NCBI GenBank assembly: GCA_903854075.1
Contig: CAINVI010000233.1
Location: 1 to 6,694 of the forward strand
Source: Candidatus Pollutiaquabacter sp.
GTDB taxonomy: Bacteria; Bacteroidota; Bacteroidia; AKYH767-A; 2013-40CM-41-45
DNA length: 6,694 nt
Reading direction: 5' to 3'
Part shown: positions 1 to 6,150 of the stretch, in pieces
How the letters are laid out: each line of letters starts with the position of its first letter
Numbering within the stretch: position 1 is the first letter of the stretch
The notes under the pieces: generated by a model
Databases searched by the model: none
Told to the model about the DNA's origin: nothing
The model's input: the letters and a program-made list of their open reading frames with translations, nothing else
Made by a program: the position numbers and the translations under genes

Positions 1-1235
1 CAGATCAAGGCGATCGCCGCGCTCGTCATCAGTAAAAAGGTAATAACGCCCAGCAGATTGGAATACCAACGATTGGTGAAATCACCCATGATTGTTGCAT
101 TATTAGAAATATGCAGAATAATCACAATCATTATAGGAGAAGTAAGTCCATACAATACCGCTGTATACAATAGCGACTGGACGGGAGATATTCCAATAAA
201 ATTGATGAGTAGCGCCACAAAAACAGCACAAATCATGACAACATAAAATCCTTTTGCTTCGTGAAATTTCTTATCCAGTCCTTCCGTCCAACCAAACGTT
301 TCCGACGTAATATAGGATAATGAACCAGCCAGTACTGGAATTGCTAAAAATCCGGTGCCAATAATACCGATGGCAAACAACCAATAAGCGTTAGCGCCCG
401 CAAGTGGCAACAGTGCACGTGCTGCTTGTTCGACGGTTTCAATTTGAGTAATTCCGTTGGGGTGAAGAATAGCACCGGTAGTCAGCATGATGAAAAACAT
501 TACCAGACAAGAGAAAAGCATGCCAAAATCCACATCGGTCCGCATTTCAGAAAGCATTTTCTTATCGACCACCAGACTGCGCTGTTGCTTCTCCTCGACT
601 TCCATACTGGTTTGCCAAAAAAACATATACGGAGAAATCGTAGTTCCCAGCACCGCTACCAAAATCAGCAGATAAGATTTATCCATTTGCAAATCAGGAA
701 ACACTGCACTTTCTAAAACATCAAGCCAGTCTACTCCCACCAGAAAAGGAACAATCAAGTAGCTGAACAAAGCCAGACAAAGCCATTTGAGTAATCGAGC
801 CAGTTTGCGATATGGCAAATAAATAATGAACAAGAGCAGCAGTACAGTAAAAAAAGCGGAAAAAATTCCAGCATGAATTTCCGGAAAAAGCAAGTTGGCA
901 ACAGCTCCCATTCCGGCAATGTCTGCTCCTATATTCAGCGTAATAGCCGGAAAACAAGCTAAAATCATCAGGTAAAGTAATGACTTCGAATAATACTTCT
1001 TGAGCACACCGGTGAGGCCGGAAGAAGTCACTAATCCGATACGTGCACACATCTCCTGCATGGATGCCATTAGCGGAAAAGTGAACCAAGCCGTCCATAA
1101 CGTAGCAAAACCGAATGCAGCACCGGCCTGGCTATACGTCGCTATTCCTGACGGATCATCGTCGCTGGCGCCGGTAACAAGTCCAGGACCAATCTTGTCT
1201 ATGAAAGACTGATTATGTTGAATTCCGTCCGGCAT
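1..1235 (-). CDS. Nramp-family (NRMT-like) divalent metal-ion transporter, C-terminus cut off by window edge
   Basis: Inner-membrane protein of the Nramp (SLC11) fold, which imports divalent metal ions, usually coupled to protons. Reading the minus strand from the ATG at 1235 gives 411 uninterrupted codons running off the window at base 1, so the C-terminus is missing. The sequence is a series of hydrophobic helices. Helix 1 contains GPGLVTGASDDDPSG (residues 16-30), matching the Nramp helix-1 region, and helix 6 contains GTTISPYMFFWQ (197-208), followed by a charged loop (212-233). In canonical Nramps these sites read DPGN and MPH; here they read DPSG (27-30) and SPY (201-203). The helix-1 aspartate is kept, but the metal-binding asparagine and methionine are replaced by glycine and serine. 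This points to the divergent Nramp-related branch, some members of which carry magnesium, rather than to a manganese/iron MntH; substrate is inference. The first 12 residues are polar and no Shine-Dalgarno is seen. It is transcribed divergently from the Mla-type cluster. Family is confident, substrate is not. Confidence 0.9.
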   Translation of the reverse strand, partial: MPDGIQHNQSFIDKIGPGLVTGASDDDPSGIATYSQAGAAFGFATLWTAWFTFPLMASMQEMCARIGLVTSSGLTGVLKKYYSKSLLYLMILACFPAITLNIGADIAGMGAVANLLFPEIHAGIFSAFFTVLLLLFIIYLPYRKLARLLKWLCLALFSYLIVPFLVGVDWLDVLESAVFPDLQMDKSYLLILVAVLGTTISPYMFFWQTSMEVEEKQQRSLVVDKKMLSEMRTDVDFGMLFSCLVMFFIMLTTGAILHPNGITQIETVEQAARALLPLAGANAYWLFAIGIIGTGFLAIPVLAGSLSYITSETFGWTEGLDKKFHEAKGFYVVMICAVFVALLINFIGISPVQSLLYTAVLYGLTSPIMIVIILHISNNATIMGDFTNRWYSNLLGVITFLLMTSAAIALI

Positions 1236-1395
1236 ACTATTAGTTTAGTGAATTACACCCGTCCCAAAAGGGAGATCTTGCGTTTTATACCCGTACAAAT
1301 CTTAAAAAGAATGTGGTACAAAAAGGTGATTTTTATCATATCAAAAGAACAATAAATAAGTACATTTATTCAAAAATAGCGCTTTTAATCCTTTT
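1236..1395. promoter_or_regulatory. Divergent intergenic region between the Nramp-like gene and the mlaEFD-type operon
   Basis: These 160 bases separate two divergently transcribed genes and should hold both promoters. The half next to mlaE (about 1320-1395) is strongly AT-rich. No convincing riboswitch, long inverted repeat or operator is seen. Weak matches to the Bacteroidota -7 element TAnnTTTG are TACATTTA at 1361-1368 on the plus strand (7 of 8, about 30 bases before the mlaE start) and AAGATTTG on the minus strand (complement of 1296-1303, about 60 bases before the Nramp-like start). Neither has a well-spaced TTG at -33, so the promoter positions are tentative. A role as a promoter region follows from gene orientation. 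Confidence 0.5.
1361..1368 (+). promoter_or_regulatory. Candidate -7 promoter element for the mlaEFD-type operon
   Basis: TACATTTA matches the Bacteroidota primary-sigma -7 consensus TAnnTTTG at all but the last base and lies 27 bases before the GTG start, in AT-rich DNA. No TTG is seen at the expected -33 distance. The call rests on position and a short match that could occur by chance. Confidence 0.2.
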
Positions 1396-2199
1396 GTGAG
1401 TACAAATCCTACACCAACCATCAAGTTGAACAGTTTTAGAAAAGGCTTACTGACTTTTCTGGAAGAAGTCGGAGCTGTTACACAATTTGCCGGAAGGTTC
1501 TTCTCGCAAGGATTCAAACCCCCGTATGAATGGCGGGAAGTCATTCAACAGTGCTATGAAATCGGCTATCGTTCCCTACCACTGGTAGGAATCACCTCCT
1601 TCATTATCGGACTCGTACTAACTCTTCAGTCGCGCCCTACACTGGTAGAATTCGGTGCAGAAGCATGGCTTCCGGCAATGGTTGGCATTTCCATCATCCG
1701 GGAAATCGGTCCCGTCATCACCGCGCTGATCTGTGCCGGGAAAATCGGTTCCGGCATCGGTGCTGAGCTAGGTTCTATGCGCGTTACCGAACAAATCGAT
1801 GCCATGGAGGTGTCGGGAACCAATCCGTTTAAATTTATTGTGACTACACGAATGTGGGCAACAACCTTGATGGTACCTATTCTGGTGATTCTTGGCGACG
1901 GCATTGCCCTATACGGCGCCTATCTGGCTGTGAATCTGAAAGGCGGCATTAGCTTGACCTTATTTTTTCATCAAGTATTTGCCTCCACAGAATTCAGCGA
2001 TGCCATCCCATCGATCATAAAGTCCTACTTTTTCGGGTTTGCCATTGGACTTGTTGGTTGTTTCAAGGGATATCATTCCAAAAAGGGAACAGAAGGCGTA
2101 GGTCGCTCGGCCAACAGTGCGGTGGTAGTAGCCTCGTTGCTAATTTTCATCATCGATTTGATTGCTGTGCAAATCACCGAACTATTTGGCCTGCTCTGA
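1396..2199 (+). CDS. mlaE: MlaE-family ABC transporter permease (phospholipid/MCE system)
   Basis: Inner-membrane permease subunit of an MCE-type ABC transporter that moves phospholipids between the inner membrane and the periplasmic MCE protein. The product is 267 residues, the normal size for MlaE/Ttg2B/YrbE proteins (Pfam MlaE). The hallmark central segment is present: REIGPVITALICAG at 102-115, then GSGIGAELGSMRVTEQIDAM at 118-137, containing the family EQIDAM motif (132-137). The late conserved glycines (G221, G225, then G231 to G236) and D254 are also there. Hydrophobic helices lie at about 60-79, 93-115, 150-178, 208-222 and 242-264, after an amphipathic N-terminus (about 12-40). The start is GTG at 1396: an in-frame TAA at 1357-1359 closes the frame upstream, no ATG lies between, and the next in-frame ATG is at residue 95, inside the conserved core. 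No Shine-Dalgarno is seen. It is followed after 5 bases by its ATPase. Confidence 0.93.
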   Translation: MSTNPTPTIKLNSFRKGLLTFLEEVGAVTQFAGRFFSQGFKPPYEWREVIQQCYEIGYRSLPLVGITSFIIGLVLTLQSRPTLVEFGAEAWLPAMVGISIIREIGPVITALICAGKIGSGIGAELGSMRVTEQIDAMEVSGTNPFKFIVTTRMWATTLMVPILVILGDGIALYGAYLAVNLKGGISLTLFFHQVFASTEFSDAIPSIIKSYFFGFAIGLVGCFKGYHSKKGTEGVGRSANSAVVVASLLIFIIDLIAVQITELFGLL

Positions 2200-2204
2200 A
2201 AATC

Positions 2205-2963
2205 ATGGAAATCGCAACGTCGAACGGGCCGGTCATTGACATCCGCCATCTGAAAAAATCATTCGGCAGTAATCACGTATTGACGGATTTCAACCTTTCC
2301 GTCAACAAGGGGGAAAATGTAGTAGTACTGGGAAAATCAGGTTGTGGAAAATCAGTATTGATCAAATGTATCGTCGGCTTGCTACCTTACGACCAAGGGT
2401 CAATCCGCTTGTTCGGAAAAGAAGTATCCGCTATGAGTCAAAAGGAACTGGATCATTTTCGTTCTCGTATCGGCTTTGTCTTTCAAAGTAGCGCGTTATA
2501 CGACAGCATGACGGTAGGCGAAAACCTCGAATTCCCGCTACGACACCACGGTAAAGAAAAAACGAAAGCAGAAACCCGAGCTATCATCGAAGAAACACTG
2601 GCCAACGTAGGCTTATCGCACGCTATTGACCTTATGCCTGTAGAATTATCAGGAGGCATGAGAAAACGAATCGGACTTGCACGAGCACTTGTGCTAAAGC
2701 CGGAAATCATGTTGTATGATGAACCAACTACAGGCCTTGACCCAGTCACCGGTAAAGAAATAAGTCAGCTCATGCTGCAAATGCAGGAAAAATATCACAC
2801 TACCTCGATTATCATTTCACACGACATGAACTGCTCCCGAATGACAGCCAATCGGATGACCGTAATGATCAATGGCATCAATTATGCAGACGGCACTTTC
2901 GAACAACTAAAATCATCGGCAGACGCCAATGTCAATTCTTTCTTTGAATTCACCGCGCCATGA
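2205..2963 (+). CDS. mlaF: MlaF-family ABC transporter ATP-binding protein
   Basis: Cytoplasmic ATPase that powers the MlaE-type permease. From the ATG at 2205 the product is 252 residues with every ABC motif intact: Walker A GKSGCGKS (43-50), Q-loop Q94, signature LSGGM (148-152), Walker B IMLYDEP with catalytic E173 (168-174), D-loop GLDP (177-180) and switch histidine H206. LSGGMRKRIGLARAL and the Q-loop region FVFQSSALYDSMTV are typical of the MlaF/Ttg2A group rather than of nutrient importers. The frame is open upstream to an ATG at 2058, but that start would overlap the permease by 142 bases and add 49 residues that do not fit the family. Starting at 2205 leaves a 5-base gap and puts the usual beta-strand (about residues 10-14) near the N-terminus. 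The stop codon overlaps the start of the MCE gene, so the two are probably translationally coupled. Confidence 0.94.
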   Translation: MEIATSNGPVIDIRHLKKSFGSNHVLTDFNLSVNKGENVVVLGKSGCGKSVLIKCIVGLLPYDQGSIRLFGKEVSAMSQKELDHFRSRIGFVFQSSALYDSMTVGENLEFPLRHHGKEKTKAETRAIIEETLANVGLSHAIDLMPVELSGGMRKRIGLARALVLKPEIMLYDEPTTGLDPVTGKEISQLMLQMQEKYHTTSIIISHDMNCSRMTANRMTVMINGINYADGTFEQLKSSADANVNSFFEFTAP

Positions 2964-3925
2964 ATACGGAATCACAACACAAAATAAAACTAGGTATTTT
3001 TGTTATCGCAGGTTCATTGCTGCTGATACTAGGTTTATATATGATCGGGAAAAACAAAAATATTTTCGGTCGTACAATCACCATTACCGCCTACTTTGAC
3101 AACATTAGCGGATTGCAGCCCGGCAATAATGTGCGCTATTCCGGCATTGACATTGGCACTGTGGACGGCGTACGTATTCTCAACGATAGCACCATCGAAG
3201 TTAGTATGAACATTAAAGACGAAATGGTAGAAATCGTACGAATGAATTCTTTTGCTTCGATTGGGACAGACGGTCTTATGGGAAATAAGCTAATCAACAT
3301 CGATCCCGGAACTGCTGATGCTCCGAAGATCGAAGACGGAAGCACCATTCCGAGTATCAAATCGGTGGACACCGAAAAAATGCTGCGCACATTAGAATCT
3401 ACGAACCTGAATGTAGAACATATCACCGCCAATCTCATTGAAATCACCAATAATATCAACCAAAGCCGTGGCACACTTTACACCATGCTGATGGATACTT
3501 CCCTGGCAACGAGCCTTCACAGTACGTTAGCGAATATCGAAGACATATCGGTGAACATCAATCACTTTTCCTACGGATTATCACAAATGAGTACAGACAT
3601 CCGTAAAGGAAAAGGTGCAATCGGCGCCTTGGTGAATGACACAGGTGCTGTCGCTGAAAACTTGACGGCTACCATGGAACATCTGCACCATTCGAGTGAA
3701 AAAATCGACGTGGCGGCCACACAATTGAACGACTTGTTAACGTCATTAAAAAATGGCAATGGACCTGCCGGTGCGTTAATCAGCGACTCGATAATGGCAG
3801 GACAATTGCGCCGTTCCATCACGTATATTGATTCCAGTGCAATGAATTTCAATATGAATATGGAAGCATTAAAACAGAGCTTTTTGACAAGACGCTATTT
3901 TAAAAATAAAGAGAAATCTAAGTAA
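2960..3925 (+). CDS. mlaD: MlaD-family MCE-domain protein with C-terminal repeats
   Basis: Periplasmic substrate-binding subunit of the transporter, anchored in the inner membrane. The 321-residue product has a short cytoplasmic N-terminus, one membrane helix (about 10-29) and an MCE domain (about 38-117) with the typical YFDNISGLQPGNNVRYSGI (45-63) and IGTDGLMGNKLINIDPG (101-117). MCE domains form hexameric rings with a lipid pore in known family members. Residues 135-309 are predicted largely helical and contain three degenerate repeats spaced 48-49 residues apart. E. coli MlaD has about 183 residues, so this protein carries a much longer tail, as is common outside Proteobacteria; a helical extension toward the outer membrane, as in tunnel-forming MCE proteins, is possible but inferred. 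The C-terminus is basic (TRRYFKNKEKSK). The ATG at 2960 overlaps the ATPase stop as ATGA. It could equally be named MCE/YrbD-family protein; the lipid specificity is unknown. Confidence 0.93.
   Translation: MNTESQHKIKLGIFVIAGSLLLILGLYMIGKNKNIFGRTITITAYFDNISGLQPGNNVRYSGIDIGTVDGVRILNDSTIEVSMNIKDEMVEIVRMNSFASIGTDGLMGNKLINIDPGTADAPKIEDGSTIPSIKSVDTEKMLRTLESTNLNVEHITANLIEITNNINQSRGTLYTMLMDTSLATSLHSTLANIEDISVNINHFSYGLSQMSTDIRKGKGAIGALVNDTGAVAENLTATMEHLHHSSEKIDVAATQLNDLLTSLKNGNGPAGALISDSIMAGQLRRSITYIDSSAMNFNMNMEALKQSFLTRRYFKNKEKSK
3455..3886 (+). repeat. Three tandem degenerate repeats of about 48 residues in the MCE protein tail
   Basis: Aligning the protein with itself gives repeats beginning at residues 166, 214 and 263. 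Each opens with a glycine-containing turn (INQSRGTLYTML, IRKGKGAIGALV, LKNGNGPAGALI), then D(T/S) and a long helix ending in a hydrophobic segment near the next turn. The anchor glycines G171, G219 and G268 are 48 and 49 residues apart. The similarity is at protein level; the DNA has diverged, so this is an old duplication or a structural periodicity rather than a recent DNA repeat. Confidence 0.65.
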
Positions 3926-3928
3926 GGA
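3924..3928 (+). promoter_or_regulatory. Ribosome binding site of the AI-2E-family gene
   Basis: AAGGA lies 8 bases before the ATG at 3937 and overlaps the stop codon of the MCE gene. It is the only clear Shine-Dalgarno-like site among the starts in this window and supports that start codon. Confidence 0.5.
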
Positions 3929-3936
3929 ATTATATA

Positions 3937-4992
3937 ATGGAATCCAACCACTCACTCCGTTTACAGCCGTTCATCCATCTTCTATTGCTTATTTTGCTGA
4001 TTGGCATCTTACTGAATCTCGGTAAAAGTATTTTCATTCCATTGAGCTTTTCCTTACTTATCAGCTTTCTGCTCTACCCTATTTGCCAATGGATGGAGAG
4101 TAAGGGAACACCACGTGCACTTGCTATTGGTGCAAACCTCCTTGGACTTACTGTTTTACTCCTAGGAATCACCTACCTACTGGTGAGCCAGTTCGCTCAA
4201 TTTGCTTCTGATTGGCCGGTGCTTAAATCCAAACTCACCCTTACCTACGATCAGCTGCAGCGAAATATCGAATCACGGACCGGAATTACGCTGTTGGAAC
4301 AAGATGCCTGGCTAAAAGAAACAATGTCCGGCTCATCGGGGAACTTTCTTACTTCTATAAAGGATCTGCTCTACGCTTCCATCATTAATTTAGTATTACT
4401 CATCCTTGTGCCGATCTTCGCCGGGCTTGTATTGTACACCCGTGAACGCTGGGTACACGTGCTCTACTTGCTTTTCCCGCGCATTTCTAGAAATGAAATC
4501 AAAAGTATTTTAAAAGACACCATCGGTGCTTACTATAATTTTTTCAAAGGAATGGGAATTGTTTACTTGATTGTAGCCTTGCTGAATAGCCTTGGACTAT
4601 GGATATTAGGAATTCCCCATGCGCTGCTTTTTGGAGTTATCGCTTCTGTTCTGACCTTTATACCTTATGTGGGTATCGTGGTGGCATCGCTACTTCCCAT
4701 TACCATATCCTGGCTCACCTACGACTCCGTTTGGTATCCGATTGGCGTTATCGCCATCTTCACCTTTGTTCAATACCTCGAAGCTAATTTAATTTTTCCG
4801 CTTGCAGTAAGCAGTCGGTTAAGCATTAACACCTTTATCACAATTATCGTGATCTTAGCCGGCGGTATCATCTGGGGCGCTGCCGGTATGATCCTATTTA
4901 TCCCCTTTATCGCTATTTTAAAACTAGTGGCTGATCGTACAGAAAAACTGAAAACGATTGCGATGATACTAGGAAATGGAAAAGTTGACTAA
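3937..4992 (+). CDS. AI-2E/PerM-family membrane transporter
   Basis: Polytopic inner-membrane protein of the AI-2E transporter family (Pfam AI-2E_transport; TqsA, YdiK and PerM relatives). Members have been linked to autoinducer-2 export or to cation/proton exchange, but most have no proven substrate. The 351 residues match the usual family length. Layout: two helices (about 11-28 and 31-50), a third (62-84), a soluble, partly helical segment (90-140), then helices from about 147 to the end. Family marks in the C-terminal half are FIPYVG (241-246), Q279-Y-L-E282-x-N284 followed by P288, and GGIIWGAAGMILFIP (309-323). The start has an AAGGA at a good distance. It sits 11 bases after the MCE gene, so it is probably read from the same promoter; any functional tie to lipid transport is inference. 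Its TAA lies 7 bases from the end of the convergent protease gene. AI-2 transport should not be assumed from the family name. Confidence 0.9.
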   Translation: MESNHSLRLQPFIHLLLLILLIGILLNLGKSIFIPLSFSLLISFLLYPICQWMESKGTPRALAIGANLLGLTVLLLGITYLLVSQFAQFASDWPVLKSKLTLTYDQLQRNIESRTGITLLEQDAWLKETMSGSSGNFLTSIKDLLYASIINLVLLILVPIFAGLVLYTRERWVHVLYLLFPRISRNEIKSILKDTIGAYYNFFKGMGIVYLIVALLNSLGLWILGIPHALLFGVIASVLTFIPYVGIVVASLLPITISWLTYDSVWYPIGVIAIFTFVQYLEANLIFPLAVSSRLSINTFITIIVILAGGIIWGAAGMILFIPFIAILKLVADRTEKLKTIAMILGNGKVD

Positions 4993-4999
4993 CCTATTT

Positions 5000-6094
5000 T
5001 CAATGAGCCGTGTTGTACTTTGCAATAGCCTTCCGATAGAGAATGAATTCAAGGATGTTGTCAACATCGACATATCCTTTAATTTTCCCCTGCTCGCGAA
5101 CTATTGCCAGGCCTGTTTTTACCAGTTGTAATTTACCAAACAGTTCTTCCAGGGAGGATTGCGGAGTAGTATCCGCTAATTCACGAGACATGCACGATGC
5201 TACAAAAACATCGTGACCATGGCGTTCTATACATTCCATTAGACTATTACGATCCAGCACGCCGACCGGATTACCATCTTGCACCACGACGAATTTAGTG
5301 ATAGTTGTATCCAATAATCGCTGCATAACTTCCCGCAAGGTAAGCTCTGCTGACACCTCTGCAACCTGACGCATTAACACGTCACCTACAACCGCATCTT
5401 TTAGAATGGATCGCGTGGTATAGTATCCGGCTTCCACCTGAGCAGCTACAATTACAAAGAGGCCTATGATTATCAAAAAAGGATTAGCATACAATCCAAG
5501 AGCAATCATTCCCAGGGCAATAACCTGACCAACGCGTGCAGCGATTTGCGTCGCTTTAGCATGTTCCATAAAATAACTCAGTAATCCACGCAAGACACGG
5601 CCACCATCCATAGGAAATGCTGGAATCAAGTTAAAGAGAACAAGTACTACGTTTGCATAAAAAAAATGTGCCGGCCAATTGGAGACTTCCATCTTACCCA
5701 ATGCAGCGATGTCCGGCAATGGCCGCTGACTATATACTACCCAATAGACTATAGCAGCAATACACGCATTGACAAACGGGCCAGCTAATGCCACACGAAT
5801 TTCCTGACCGGGCTTTTCCGGCAAACGCTCCATACGTGCCATTCCACCAATTGGCAGTAGAATAATATCCTTTGTCTTGCAGCCGTAACGGCGCGCCATA
5901 AGCGCGTGACCTAATTCATGAAGGACAACAGTAACGAATACTGCTAAAACTAATGCACCCAGCAATATTCCGGAAAAGAAACCGGCTCCTTTCCACCACT
6001 CGCTGACCAAAATATAAATCAAAAGTAGCGGGAAGCTCCAATGCACAAATAATTTAATACCTTTTATCGTCAACAGATGTAATGATCCCTTCAT
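5000..6094 (-). CDS. Site-2 protease-family zinc metalloprotease with C-terminal CBS domain pair
   Basis: Intramembrane zinc metalloprotease of MEROPS family M50 (S2P/SpoIVFB/Rip3 group), expected to cut membrane-bound substrates such as anti-sigma factors. The 364-residue product has about six membrane helices (17-32, 40-67, 101-121, 142-160, 184-200, 204-222). The catalytic HELGH is at 59-63 (zinc ligands H59 and H63, general base E60). The second motif NLIPAFPMDGGRVLR (155-169) supplies the third ligand D163, and GPFVN (105-109) matches the family's conserved mid-region. All active-site residues are present, so it should be active. Residues about 236-351 form two CBS motifs, the second ending near YVDVDNILEF (341-350); such pairs often bind adenosine ligands and may gate activity. 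No PDZ domain is seen, unlike RseP. The ATG at 6094 precedes a typical family N-terminus (IKLFVHWSF, 13-21); no Shine-Dalgarno is seen. The substrate is unknown. The USP gene lies upstream on the same strand. Confidence 0.93.
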   Translation of the reverse strand: MKGSLHLLTIKGIKLFVHWSFPLLLIYILVSEWWKGAGFFSGILLGALVLAVFVTVVLHELGHALMARRYGCKTKDIILLPIGGMARMERLPEKPGQEIRVALAGPFVNACIAAIVYWVVYSQRPLPDIAALGKMEVSNWPAHFFYANVVLVLFNLIPAFPMDGGRVLRGLLSYFMEHAKATQIAARVGQVIALGMIALGLYANPFLIIIGLFVIVAAQVEAGYYTTRSILKDAVVGDVLMRQVAEVSAELTLREVMQRLLDTTITKFVVVQDGNPVGVLDRNSLMECIERHGHDVFVASCMSRELADTTPQSSLEELFGKLQLVKTGLAIVREQGKIKGYVDVDNILEFILYRKAIAKYNTAH

Positions 6095-6125
6095 GGCAGT
6101 ATGACTATCAGTACTATTGAAGCTA

Positions 6126-6133
6126 TAAACATA
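6126..6133 (-). promoter_or_regulatory. Candidate -7 promoter element ahead of the protease gene
   Basis: On the minus strand this reads TATGTTTA, 7 of 8 to the Bacteroidota -7 consensus TAnnTTTG, 31 bases before the protease ATG. No TTG lies at -33. If real, the protease would have its own promoter in the 56-base gap (6095-6150) besides any read-through from the USP gene. Weak evidence. Confidence 0.2.
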
Positions 6134-6150
6134 CGTAGCGGTAGATGCTG

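Larger units (their letters stand above)
1396..4992 (+). other. Probable four-gene operon: MlaE-, MlaF-, MlaD-type and AI-2E-family genes
   Basis: Four plus-strand genes follow with almost no spacing: 5 bases between permease and ATPase, a 4-base ATGA overlap between ATPase and MCE gene, and 11 bases before the AI-2E-family gene. There is no room for an internal terminator, so one transcript and translational coupling are likely. The order permease-ATPase-MCE is the core of Mla-type phospholipid transport. No gene for an STAS protein (MlaB), a periplasmic carrier (MlaC) or an outer-membrane lipoprotein (MlaA) lies in the window. Co-transcription of the fourth gene is inferred from spacing. 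Confidence 0.75.

Noticed and set aside
426..716. Plus-strand open frame of 96 codons inside the Nramp-like gene, with similar ones at 58-246 and 1000-1212
   Set aside because: They lie antisense to a long, well-conserved membrane-protein frame and have no recognisable domain or ribosome binding site.
721..1098. Minus-strand open frame of 125 codons inside the Nramp-like gene
   Set aside because: It is a shifted frame on the same strand; the frame starting at 1235 carries the Nramp motifs and continues uninterrupted to the window edge.
1262..1273. Small inverted repeat TCCC-AAAA-GGGA upstream of the Nramp-like gene
   Set aside because: The stem is only four base pairs and no T-run follows, so it is too weak to call a terminator, attenuator or operator.
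2058..2204. Upstream in-frame ATG giving the ATPase 49 extra N-terminal residues
   Set aside because: It would overlap the permease gene by 142 bases, and the added residues are a basic, serine-rich out-of-frame reading of conserved permease codons. The ATG at 2205 gives the normal family length.
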